This document shows positions 18,283-26,875 of a stretch of DNA of 64,000 nucleotides, in pieces. The notes beneath the pieces were generated by a model. The model did not search any database, had not been told where the DNA came from, and was given only the letters and a program-made list of their open reading frames with translations. Position 1 is the stretch's first letter. Every line of letters starts with the position of its first letter. This DNA comes from UBA11574 sp964591175 (GTDB lineage Bacteria > Desulfobacterota > Desulfobacteria > Desulfobacterales > UBA11574), in the NCBI GenBank assembly GCA_964591175.1, contig CAZQAF010000002.1, positions 34,937 through 98,936 of the forward strand, in the 5' to 3' direction. A program made the translations under genes and the position numbers.

Positions 18283-18350
18283 TTCAGTGTTCAGTACCTG
18301 AACACCAAAAACTGAACTGAAAACCTGAACACTGAACGCTGAACACTCCC
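18283..18350. repeat. GTTCAG-type repeat array, second locus
   Basis: Direct and inverted copies of GTTCAGTGTTCAG and CTGAACACTGAACGCTGAAC pack the 83-base spacer between map and the HAD-AIR synthase gene. It is the same unit as at 11866-12016. The two orientations can pair into a long hairpin. Confidence 0.75.
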
Positions 18351-18361
18351 TAAAAGGGCCA

Positions 18362-19993
18362 ATGAAAATTAAACAAAAAACCTATCGCCCCTTTTATATC
18401 AAAGCCGTGCTGTTCGATTTTGACGGTACATTGACAAAACCCGGCGCCCTGGATTTTCAGCTTCTAAAAAAAACTATTAATTGCCCTGCGGACACCCCTG
18501 TACTCGAATTTATAGAAAGTCTTCCCACCCGCTCTCAGAGAGATGACGCCTCGGCCGTATTGGCGCGCTTTGAAAAAGAAGCCGCCGCGATATCCAAACC
18601 CAACCCCGGTGCCCAGGACTTGGTTCATTACCTTCGTTCAAAGTCCCTGGCTGTTGGGATTATTACGCGAAATACGCTTTCAAGCATAAAGCGGTCTCTT
18701 AAAAACTTTGAAAATCTCGATTTTTCGGCCTTTGACGTCGTCATTTCCAGAGAGACCCCCGTACGGATTAAACCCAGTGGTGACGGAATCACCCTGGCCG
18801 CCGGGATGCTGAATATCGACGCCAAGCAGATGATCATGGTGGGCGACTATATTTTCGACATCCATGCCGGACAAAAAGCAGATTGTACCACGGTGTTTAT
18901 CGATTATAATCCGACATCCGGCGCCGAACAGGTTGACAGCGATTTTATCGTTACCGGTTTTGAAGAAATCAAAAATATCGTTCGGTTGGGACTCCCGCTT
19001 TCGCCCGGAAAACTGCCCAACGATCTGCTTGAAGACTTTCTCGACGAGTTCAACCTTCATGATCCTTCGGTGCTGATCAATGCCGGAGTGGGCGAAGATG
19101 CAGCCGCGGTAGATATTGCCAAAGAGGAAGTGCTGGTCATTAAATCAGACCCCATTACCTTTGCTACGGACAGCATCGGCCATTACGCGGTTCTCATCAA
19201 TGCCAACGATATTGCAACATCCGGCGCCGATCCCCGATGGTTTTTGACCACGCTTTTGTTTCCGCCCGGCGTCACGCCGTCGGCCATACGCCGGGTGATG
19301 CATGAACTGGCATCCATGTGTCGCCGATGGAATATTACGCTGTGCGGCGGCCATACGGAGATCACCGATGCGGTAACACGGGCTGTTATCACCGGAATGA
19401 TGGTCGGAACCGTATCTAAAGATCGCCTGATCGATAAACGAAATATTCAGCCCGGGGACAGCGTTTTATTGACCAAGGCTTTAGCGGTGGAAGGAACGGC
19501 CATCATTGCCAGGGATCATGGGGATCGGCTCAGGGCTTTGGGAATGGCGGAATCCGAGATCGAGGCGTGCAAACAATTGCTTCCCGGCATCAGTATCATA
19601 GAGGAAGCGAAGATCGCCGGCGGTTCCGGCTGGACAACGGCCATGCATGATGTGACCGAAGGCGGTCTCGCAACGGCGCTCGCGGAGCTGAGCATTGCCG
19701 GCGGATATCGCATACAGATCAACATGGACGACATTCCGGTCCTTCCACTCACAAAAAAAATATGCGGTTTGCTTCATATCGATCCTTTGGGGCTGATCGG
19801 TTCCGGGAGCCTTCTGATTTGCTGCCGAAACGATAAGAGCGATCCGCTCATGGGAAAAATGAAACAAGCGGGAATCGATATTACCTGCATCGGCGAGGTC
19901 ATGGAGGCCGGCTGCGGCATCAAAGCCGTCAGCAACAGCGGAAAAGCGGTCTGGCCCAGTTTTGAGGCGGACGAAATCACGCGTCTTTATTGA
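18362..19993 (+). CDS. HAD phosphatase fused to an AIR synthase/HypE-like domain
   Basis: A 543-residue two-domain protein. Residues 1-210 are a HAD hydrolase: FDFDGTLT (Asp19, Asp21), IITRNT and MVGDYIFDI for motifs I, II and IV. Residues 215-540 match the AIR synthase-related superfamily (PurM, SelD, ThiL, HypE), with GVGEDAAAVDI, ITDAVTRAVITGMMVG and MHDVTEGGLATALAEL. The second half is closest in feel to the HypE/AIR synthase-related group, which uses ATP to dehydrate or phosphorylate a substrate. No hydrogenase genes are nearby. The fusion implies sequential chemistry on a phosphorylated metabolite; substrate unknown. Confidence 0.85.
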   Translation: MKIKQKTYRPFYIKAVLFDFDGTLTKPGALDFQLLKKTINCPADTPVLEFIESLPTRSQRDDASAVLARFEKEAAAISKPNPGAQDLVHYLRSKSLAVGIITRNTLSSIKRSLKNFENLDFSAFDVVISRETPVRIKPSGDGITLAAGMLNIDAKQMIMVGDYIFDIHAGQKADCTTVFIDYNPTSGAEQVDSDFIVTGFEEIKNIVRLGLPLSPGKLPNDLLEDFLDEFNLHDPSVLINAGVGEDAAAVDIAKEEVLVIKSDPITFATDSIGHYAVLINANDIATSGADPRWFLTTLLFPPGVTPSAIRRVMHELASMCRRWNITLCGGHTEITDAVTRAVITGMMVGTVSKDRLIDKRNIQPGDSVLLTKALAVEGTAIIARDHGDRLRALGMAESEIEACKQLLPGISIIEEAKIAGGSGWTTAMHDVTEGGLATALAELSIAGGYRIQINMDDIPVLPLTKKICGLLHIDPLGLIGSGSLLICCRNDKSDPLMGKMKQAGIDITCIGEVMEAGCGIKAVSNSGKAVWPSFEADEITRLY

Positions 19994-20020
19994 AATGGAG
20001 TAAGATAAGGTAAACGCCAT

Positions 20021-20503
20021 ATGAAAATCAAATTTTATACCGTGGGGGGCACCATCGATAAGATATACTTTGACCGTAAAAGCACCTATGAAGTGGGAGA
20101 ATCAACCATCGGCGAGATACTCAAAGAAGCCAATGTTAACCTCGAGTACGAAATATCACCCATTTTGTATAAGGACAGTCTCGATATGACCGATGAAGAC
20201 CGCCGACTCATTTTCGACAGGATATCAGCCGACGAACATGGACATATTGTGGTGACCCACGGCACGGATACTATGATTCAAACCGCTAAGAAACTAAAAG
20301 CCGTGCCCGGTAAAGTGATTGTGCTTACCGGTTCCATGACGCCGGCCAGGTTTAAATACAGCGATGCCGTGTTCAATATCGGTGCGGCTGTCGCCGCTGT
20401 TCAGGTATTGAAACCAGGAGCTTATATTATTATGAACGGAAGGATTTTTGATCCGGATCGCGTCAAAAAAAACCTGGAAAAAAATTGGTTCGAAGATCTG
20501 TGA
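20021..20503 (+). CDS. Asparaginase N-terminal domain protein
   Basis: A 160-residue protein made only of the N-terminal domain of type I/II asparaginases. It has YTVGGTIDKIY (catalytic Thr loop), VTHGTDTMIQTA (second Thr/Asp motif) and VLTGSMTP. Full asparaginases are about 330 residues; the C-terminal domain is absent and the stop TGA-TAG is clean. Such stand-alone domains form their own family; catalytic activity is not assured. It follows the HAD-AIR synthase gene by 27 bases. Confidence 0.85.
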   Translation: MKIKFYTVGGTIDKIYFDRKSTYEVGESTIGEILKEANVNLEYEISPILYKDSLDMTDEDRRLIFDRISADEHGHIVVTHGTDTMIQTAKKLKAVPGKVIVLTGSMTPARFKYSDAVFNIGAAVAAVQVLKPGAYIIMNGRIFDPDRVKKNLEKNWFEDL

Positions 20504-20505
20504 TA

Positions 20506-20647
20506 GAGACCTTTGAAAAATGCTCATTTTTGTTCAAGTTCAAGGAAGGCGAAAATTTTAACCGCAGGAATACATTGAGTATTTTGAGGATTGAAATTTG
20601 AGCATGACGCAGAAATTGGGCAAAAAGGGGCGTTTTGCAAAGGTCTC
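20506..20647. repeat. Palindromic intergenic element, copy 2
   Basis: Outer arms GAGACCTTTGAAAAA (20506-20520) and, inverted, GAGACCTTTGCAAAA (ending 20647). An inner pair built on ATGCTCA surrounds the core AACCGCAGGAATACATTGAG followed by TTTTGAGGATTGA. Core and architecture match copy 1 at 14356-14532, although the outer arms differ. Like copy 1 it lies exactly between the 3' ends of convergent genes. Confidence 0.75.
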
Positions 20648-20651
20648 GATG

Positions 20652-22640
20652 TTAACCCATAAATACGGATACCACGTCTTTTCTGGCATTGGCGTGTTGG
20701 ATGGTGACCTGTATTAAATCCTCGGGTTTCAATGAAATGCCGCTCGATAACGGCGACTCGCATTCGATCAGATATTCCGTTAAAAGTATTTGATAGTTAT
20801 TTCTCTTTTTATAAAGAACTATCGCCTCTTCTTTTTGTCCGATATGTTTTTCAAGGTATTTCAATAACCAGTAGCGGTTGCGGTTGTATTGGATTTTGGC
20901 GACATGGCTCATGGGTTCTTCAAGTATTTGAATGATATTATCGACTTCTTCAACCGTATAAGGCGATTCCAATCCAAAAACCGCTCGAATTTGCCGCTGG
21001 GTGGCAAGATCGAAATATTTCCGGATCGGTGATGTGGCGGTGACGTATGCGTTCAATCCCAGCCCCGAATGATTTTCAGGTTCCGAATTGAGAACGAAAC
21101 GGCTTAATAGCTTACGCTGCATCCAATTTTGAAACAGCGTCCCTTTATTCCCTTTATAGAGTCTTTCACGAGGTGATTTCTGGGCTCTGAATATGGCCGG
21201 CATATGATGTTCCGCCAAAAACCTGGCCTTTAACCAGTTTGCCATGATCATGATTTCCGAAACCAGCATTCTTCCGGGGCTCTCCCTGTTGATCTTGCTC
21301 ACTGTTATTTCGCCGTCATCCCCGATCCAGACATTGATATCCGGCAGGGTTATTTGAACCGCTCCGGCGGCCATCCTATTCTGCCGGAATTTTTCGGCGA
21401 TATTTCGAAGGGTAATGATGTCTTCATTCTCGTCCGCAATAATATTGACATCAAAATAGGTCAGTTGCTTTGATACGTTGATCAGGCTCGGCACGATTTC
21501 ATAATCTGTGATATCATAGGATCTGTCTATCGTTACGAACAGGCTGATTGCCGGTCGAAGCACGCCGGCCTTGAGACTGCACACATCTTCCGCAAGACCC
21601 GACGGCAGCATCGGAATTTTCCGGTCGGGCATATAAATTGAGCTGCCGCGGGAGAGGGCCTCCCGATCGATGCAATCTCCTTTTTTAACAAAGTGTCCGA
21701 CATCAACGATATGAATGCCCAGGCGATAATGATCACCGGTGTTTTCTATGCTGATGGCATCATCAAAATCTAAAGTGGATTGGCCGTCGATGGTCATCAG
21801 GGAAAGCATCGTTAGATCTTTTCGGCCATTGGTATCTAATAACGAACCGGGATCAGAAGCGATGATACCGGCGGCGCAATGATTGACCTCATCTGAGAAA
21901 TCAGCGGATATGCCGAATCGATACAAATCGACATTTTCGTCTTCTTCGAATACCTTCAGCTTTACCAAAGCACCAAAGACCTCTTCTTCGGGATCTATAC
22001 CGGCCCTTGCAAGTATTGCTTTTGTAAGGTCGAAGTCTCTGCTCTCTTTTCCAAACAGATAAAATGACTTGATCAGCGCCACGATTTCCATATTGTCCTC
22101 GGGTACCCGGGGGTCCTCTTGGATCAAGACATTTGCCAGCCAGTCGCCGCCCTCCTGGATGATGCGGTTTTCACGGGCAATTTCTTTTTCATGGGCAATT
22201 TTTCGTTCGACCTGTTTTTGAGTATTCGGGAAAAACCGTTCATGATGAAATTTAAAATAAAGCCTGTTTTGGAAAAAAGCGCGTATCACGGCGGATTCAT
22301 GATTATCATTGGGATTATCCGGAAAACAAAATTCCGTCATGGTGCCGAGGTCGATCCATTCTCGTTCGGTATTGAGTACTTCCCACAATTCCTTGATGTC
22401 GATATAGTCGACCAATGCATTGCGTTGACCGACGATCTCTTTGAGCGTATGCACCATCCTCATCCTGCCCATGGATACATCCAGGCGGGTTTTACACTTA
22501 TGGGACAGTCGGTTGGCTGAAAGATTGACTTCACGGTTGGATTCGGTTAGAAGTCTGAGTCTGCGATTTTTGACTTCCAAAACCACCGCGCACGTTATTT
22601 TCTGGCGGTCGATATATTCAACGATGCTCCCGGATTCCAT
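20652..22640 (-). CDS. RNB-domain exoribonuclease (RNase II/R family)
   Basis: A 662-residue 3'-to-5' exoribonuclease. The RNB catalytic block is clear: DGQSTLDFDDAISIE with the metal-binding Asp residues, then GIHIVDVGHFVKKG, SRGSSIYMPDRKIPMLP and, near the end, TSPIRKYFDLATQRQI. N-terminal RNA-binding regions are divergent and no clear C-terminal S1 domain is present, so it resembles the short RNase II-like proteins more than RNase R. Start: ATG at 22640; an ATG six codons upstream is possible and neither has a strong ribosome-binding site. Confidence 0.88.
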   Translation of the reverse strand: MESGSIVEYIDRQKITCAVVLEVKNRRLRLLTESNREVNLSANRLSHKCKTRLDVSMGRMRMVHTLKEIVGQRNALVDYIDIKELWEVLNTEREWIDLGTMTEFCFPDNPNDNHESAVIRAFFQNRLYFKFHHERFFPNTQKQVERKIAHEKEIARENRIIQEGGDWLANVLIQEDPRVPEDNMEIVALIKSFYLFGKESRDFDLTKAILARAGIDPEEEVFGALVKLKVFEEDENVDLYRFGISADFSDEVNHCAAGIIASDPGSLLDTNGRKDLTMLSLMTIDGQSTLDFDDAISIENTGDHYRLGIHIVDVGHFVKKGDCIDREALSRGSSIYMPDRKIPMLPSGLAEDVCSLKAGVLRPAISLFVTIDRSYDITDYEIVPSLINVSKQLTYFDVNIIADENEDIITLRNIAEKFRQNRMAAGAVQITLPDINVWIGDDGEITVSKINRESPGRMLVSEIMIMANWLKARFLAEHHMPAIFRAQKSPRERLYKGNKGTLFQNWMQRKLLSRFVLNSEPENHSGLGLNAYVTATSPIRKYFDLATQRQIRAVFGLESPYTVEEVDNIIQILEEPMSHVAKIQYNRNRYWLLKYLEKHIGQKEEAIVLYKKRNNYQILLTEYLIECESPLSSGISLKPEDLIQVTIQHANARKDVVSVFMG

Positions 22641-22727
22641 AACCAAAGACCATAACAAGAGCAGGTGGGAAAGTCAATGTAATGACAACTCAAACACGAG
22701 GCAAATGCAATTGACGTTTGTCGAGCG

Positions 22728-22777
22728 CCGCGACGGCGTGTATCTCATTCTTTTAAATGAGATACACGCCGTCGCGG
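22728..22777. repeat. Perfect 22-bp inverted repeat
   Basis: CCGCGACGGCGTGTATCTCATT (22728-22749), a 6-base loop and its exact complement (22756-22777). No T-run follows on either strand, so it is not a classic terminator. It sits between divergent rnb-like and ABC exporter genes, where no terminator is expected. Nothing else was seen in this 267-base spacer. Confidence 0.85.
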
Positions 22778-22907
22778 AACGGACCTGTCGTATTTGTGTT
22801 AAAATTCGATTAATCTCGCTTTAAATATTATGCAAACCATGATGCGTTTTGACGGTGGTTGACCCATGCGCGATTCTGATATAAAAGCTATTGATTGAGA
22901 AAAAATT

Positions 22908-24662
22908 ATGAAGTCTTTATATTTAATAAAACCGTATCTTTTGGAAAGACGACTTTTCATCGTTTCAGGCCTTATCTTTCTGATCACCGTCGATTTTCTC
23001 CAGCTTTTCATTCCGCGAATTATCAAGTGGGCCATCGACGACCTTACCGGGTATCGAATCGACAAGATATCACTGTTGACCTACGCGCTTTATATTGTCG
23101 GCATCTCCGTATTGATCGGGATTTTTCGATATCTGTGGCGACGATGCCTGATGGGGACGGCCAGACGGGTGGAAGAAGGTCTGCGCAACAAACTTTTTGC
23201 GCATGTTCAAACCCTTTCGGCACCATATTTCGACAAAGCCAAAACCGGCGACCTGATGGCCCATGCCACCAATGATATTCAAAATGTCCGAATGGCGACG
23301 GGTATGGGCATCGTGGCGTTGACCGATGCCGTTGTCCTCGGTACCGCGGCCGTTGGATTCATGGTCTATATCAATGTCAAGCTCACGCTCTTTGTGCTGA
23401 TCCCGATGCCGCTGATCGTTTTCGGAGCTCGCTTTTTCAGCAAAAAAATGCATCGCGGTTATCAAGAGGTCCAAGGGGCCTTCTCGGAATTGACCGAAGT
23501 CGTCAGGGAAAGATTTGCAGGTATTCGCATGATCAAGGCCTACAATCGCGAGCAGGAAACATCGTCTAGGATCGAGACCGTGTCAAAAGATTATATCGGA
23601 AAAAATCTGGCCCTTATTAGAATTACAGGATCCTTTTCTCCCATGATGATTTTGTTTTCGAACATAAGCCTTGCCATCGTTTTGTTTTTAGGCGGCCGGC
23701 AAACCATAACGTTTACCATAACTCCCGGAGATTTTGTTGCGTTTATCAGTTATCTCGGTCTGCTGACATGGCCCATGATGGCGACGGGATGGGTCACAAA
23801 CCTGATCCAGCGCGGCAAGGCATCCCTGAACAGAATCGACAGAATCATGCAGGAAAAACCGACGATCGATGATCCGCCGGATCCGGTATTACTGGACCAT
23901 GTCAGCGGATCGATTGGTTTTGAATCCGTTACCTTTTCCTACAGGCCATATGATCATTCTCCCGCTGCTGCGCCGGTGCTGGATAGGATCAGTCTTGAAA
24001 TCAAGCAGGGAAGCGTCCTCGGGATCGTCGGGCCTCCGGGAAGCGGCAAAACGACGCTTTTGAGTTTGATCCCCAGGATTTTTGATGTGGGTGGTGGATG
24101 CATTACCCTGGACGGTATCGATATCCGCAAGATTCAACTTGCCCAATTACGATCCATGATATCCTACATGCCCCAGGAACCCTTTTTGTTTGCAGGCACC
24201 ATCAGGGAAAACATTACCTTTGACAGCCGAAAAACAAACGAATCGAAATTAATACAGGCCGTTGAACGGGCAAGCCTCTCGGATGCCATCACCGATTTCC
24301 CCAACGGATTTGAAACCATTGTCGGCGAAAAAGGGATTGTTCTTTCCGGCGGTCAGAAACAGCGTGTGGGTTTGGCCCGCATGCTTTTGAAAGATGCTCC
24401 CGTCATGATACTGGATGATCCCATCAGCCAGGTGGACCTTAAAACCGGCGAAGCGATCGTCGAAACGATCCGGACCATGGCCGGTGAAAAAACCATTATC
24501 ATCGTTTCTCACCGGCTGTCCGCCCTTCGTTTTGCCGACCGGATCATCACGCTGGATCGCGGCCGTATTTTCGAATCGGGGACACATGCCGAGTTAATGG
24601 CCAATAATCAATATTATGCCAAAACGTTCCGGCTTCAGGAGGTCGAGGAAGAATATGCATAG
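22908..24662 (+). CDS. ABC exporter half, degenerate-site subunit
   Basis: A 584-residue type IV (MsbA/Sav1866-like) half transporter: about six membrane helices in residues 1-300, then an ATPase domain. Walker A is GPPGSGKT (375-382) and the signature is LSGGQ (479-483). Walker B is VMILDD (499-504), where Asp504 replaces the usual catalytic Glu. This pattern is known for the non-catalytic site of heterodimeric exporters (TM287/288, BmrCD). The partner gene overlaps by 8 bases. Substrate unknown; lipid or drug export is typical of the family. Confidence 0.9.
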   Translation: MKSLYLIKPYLLERRLFIVSGLIFLITVDFLQLFIPRIIKWAIDDLTGYRIDKISLLTYALYIVGISVLIGIFRYLWRRCLMGTARRVEEGLRNKLFAHVQTLSAPYFDKAKTGDLMAHATNDIQNVRMATGMGIVALTDAVVLGTAAVGFMVYINVKLTLFVLIPMPLIVFGARFFSKKMHRGYQEVQGAFSELTEVVRERFAGIRMIKAYNREQETSSRIETVSKDYIGKNLALIRITGSFSPMMILFSNISLAIVLFLGGRQTITFTITPGDFVAFISYLGLLTWPMMATGWVTNLIQRGKASLNRIDRIMQEKPTIDDPPDPVLLDHVSGSIGFESVTFSYRPYDHSPAAAPVLDRISLEIKQGSVLGIVGPPGSGKTTLLSLIPRIFDVGGGCITLDGIDIRKIQLAQLRSMISYMPQEPFLFAGTIRENITFDSRKTNESKLIQAVERASLSDAITDFPNGFETIVGEKGIVLSGGQKQRVGLARMLLKDAPVMILDDPISQVDLKTGEAIVETIRTMAGEKTIIIVSHRLSALRFADRIITLDRGRIFESGTHAELMANNQYYAKTFRLQEVEEEYA

Positions 24663-26661
24663 CGATTATGGATATTCCGAAGAAAAACAGCTTGGCAAGC
24701 CCTATGATATCAAATTGTTGCGGCGTCTGTATCCCTACACAAAACCGTATAAACTTTTGTTTATCTGCTCCATTGTTCTGGTTGTTTTTATCACCCTCCT
24801 GGATCTTTCGCTGCCTTACGTGACCAAAATCGCCATCGATCGATATATTGTCCCCGGCCGGGAATCGGTTAAAAAAAATAAGGCGGCACACACGGAAGTC
24901 AATGCCAGGATTGTTAAGGCGGACATGGCCGATCCTGCAATTCAAAGGGTCGTCCGCAAATATCCCGATCTTTTCAAGGTTCACGGCGCGGCGGCGCAGA
25001 TATATTTTCGTGACCTCGTCAAACTGGACAAAAAAGATCTCGCTGTCCTGCGCAAACATGATCTTTCCGGCGTCACGTGGATCACCGCTTTGTTTCTGGT
25101 CCTCGTTATTTTCAATTTTGTTTTCGATATTGTCCAAGTACTCATCATGGAATACGCCGGACAGATGGTGATGCATGATTTGCGTATGCGCCTTTTTAAT
25201 CATATCCAGGGTCTATCCATTGCGTTTTTCACAAACAATCCCATCGGCCGACTGGTAACACGGGTGACCAATGATATTCAAAATATGTATGAACTCTTTA
25301 CTTCCGTGATTGTATTTATCTTTAAAGATCTTTTTTTGCTCGTGGGCATTGCAGGGGTTCTCATCAGTATTAATTTTAAGTTGGCGCTGGCTTGTTTTAC
25401 CGTCATTCCTTTTGTTCTGTATGCTTCCGTTCATTTTTCGAGCCAGGCCAGAGCAGCCTACCGGATACTGAGAATAAAGATTGCGGAAATAAATACACGG
25501 TTTTCGGAAACCATCGGCGGCATCAGAGTGATCCAGCTTTTTTTAAAAGAAACGCAAAATTACTTAAGTTTTAAAAAGCTGAATCGTGAGCATTACCTGG
25601 CCGGGATGAGACAGATTCACGTTTTTGCGATTTTTATGCCGGTCATCGAAATCCTGGGCGCAACGGCGATTGCCATCGTCATCTTTTATGGCGGCGGCAG
25701 CGTGGTGGCGGGAACCATAACCCTCGGCGCCCTTGTGGCGTTTCTGTCATACATGAAAATGTTTTTCCGGCCCATCAGAGACATCGCCGAGAAATACAAT
25801 ATTCTGCAAAACGCCATGGCATCTGCTGAAAGAATCTTTCTGATTCTGGACAGTACGGAAACCATCCGACAAGTTGGCCGGGATATCGAGCGTCCCCCTC
25901 AATCCGGATCAAAACCATTGGACACCCCCTGGGACGGAATTTTTAAAATTTCTCTGGAAAATGTTTTTTTTGAATATGTTAAAAATGAGCCCGTGCTTAA
26001 CAATATTTCTTTTAGCATAAATGCCGGTGAAACTTTTGCGATTGTAGGACCGACCGGTTCCGGCAAAACGACGATCGTTAACCTGGTTATCCGGTTTTAC
26101 GATCCGACGGCCGGACGGGTTTTATTGAACGGGGTGGATATTAAAAAACGAGGGATCCGGGAGTTAAGATCCAAAATGGCCCTGGTGATGCAGGACCCTT
26201 TTTTATTTTCCGAAACCGTTCGGAAAAATATAACACTGGGAAGAGACAACATTTCTGAAGCTGATTTTCAGCAGATTTTAAAGGATTCGAACTGCCAAAC
26301 ATTTGTAGGCCGATTACCCGACGGCGTCCATACCGTACTTTCGGAAGGCGGTGCCTCCATCTCAAGCGGGGAACGACAGCTCATCTCCATTGCCCGGGCC
26401 TTTGCCAGCCATCCGGATCTCATTATCCTCGACGAGGCAACGTCTTATATCGATTCTGAAACCGAACAAAAAATACAGGAGGCCCTCGCCAAACTGATGG
26501 CCAACCGGACATCGATTATTGTGGCACACCGGCTTTCAACAGCCCGGGAAGCCGACAAAATCATCGTACTCAACAGAGGACAGATCATCGAAACCGGGAA
26601 TCATGCGGAATTGATGAAGCTTCAGGGATTTTATTACCGGTTGAATCAGCTTCAGGGGTGA
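24655..26661 (+). CDS. ABC exporter half, catalytic-site subunit
   Basis: A 668-residue half transporter and partner of the preceding gene. The start at 24655 has AGGAGG ahead and overlaps the upstream stop by 8 bases. Between helices 1 and 2 it has an insertion of about 70 polar residues (about 60-135), giving an extra extracytoplasmic domain. The ATPase domain has Walker A GPTGSGKT, Walker B LIILDE with the catalytic Glu, but a non-standard signature SSGER in place of LSGGQ. Combined with the partner's LSGGQ this yields one competent and one degenerate ATP site, as in other asymmetric exporters. Confidence 0.9.
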   Translation: MHSDYGYSEEKQLGKPYDIKLLRRLYPYTKPYKLLFICSIVLVVFITLLDLSLPYVTKIAIDRYIVPGRESVKKNKAAHTEVNARIVKADMADPAIQRVVRKYPDLFKVHGAAAQIYFRDLVKLDKKDLAVLRKHDLSGVTWITALFLVLVIFNFVFDIVQVLIMEYAGQMVMHDLRMRLFNHIQGLSIAFFTNNPIGRLVTRVTNDIQNMYELFTSVIVFIFKDLFLLVGIAGVLISINFKLALACFTVIPFVLYASVHFSSQARAAYRILRIKIAEINTRFSETIGGIRVIQLFLKETQNYLSFKKLNREHYLAGMRQIHVFAIFMPVIEILGATAIAIVIFYGGGSVVAGTITLGALVAFLSYMKMFFRPIRDIAEKYNILQNAMASAERIFLILDSTETIRQVGRDIERPPQSGSKPLDTPWDGIFKISLENVFFEYVKNEPVLNNISFSINAGETFAIVGPTGSGKTTIVNLVIRFYDPTAGRVLLNGVDIKKRGIRELRSKMALVMQDPFLFSETVRKNITLGRDNISEADFQQILKDSNCQTFVGRLPDGVHTVLSEGGASISSGERQLISIARAFASHPDLIILDEATSYIDSETEQKIQEALAKLMANRTSIIVAHRLSTAREADKIIVLNRGQIIETGNHAELMKLQGFYYRLNQLQG

Positions 26662-26806
26662 GTCTGTAAATTCATTTTTCTATTGACAATTTTTCTTTTT
26701 TTTGCGTTATTGCGAAATTGTTAATTTTACTTGCCAAATCGAATGGCTTATGTTTTAAGACAGGGTCTGAATCCTAACGTTAACATCTCAAATCAATCAA
26801 AGCCGA

Positions 26807-26837
26807 AGGAACCACCCCGCGTGGGTACGAGGTTCCT
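26807..26837 (+). promoter_or_regulatory. Hairpin in the fhs leader
   Basis: AGGAACC (26807-26813) pairs with GGTTCCT (26831-26837) and encloses a nested ACCC/GGGT stem, 38 bases before the fhs start. A TTGACA at about 26692 with a poor -10 lies upstream. It could be a leader fold affecting fhs translation; I do not recognise a known riboswitch. Confidence 0.35.
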
Positions 26838-26875
26838 GATTTATTAACCCAATATTATAGAGGAGGATTGAGTTT

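Noticed and set aside
26662..26875. A tetrahydrofolate riboswitch ahead of fhs
   Set aside because: I looked for the conserved THF-riboswitch arrangement and found only a single small hairpin.
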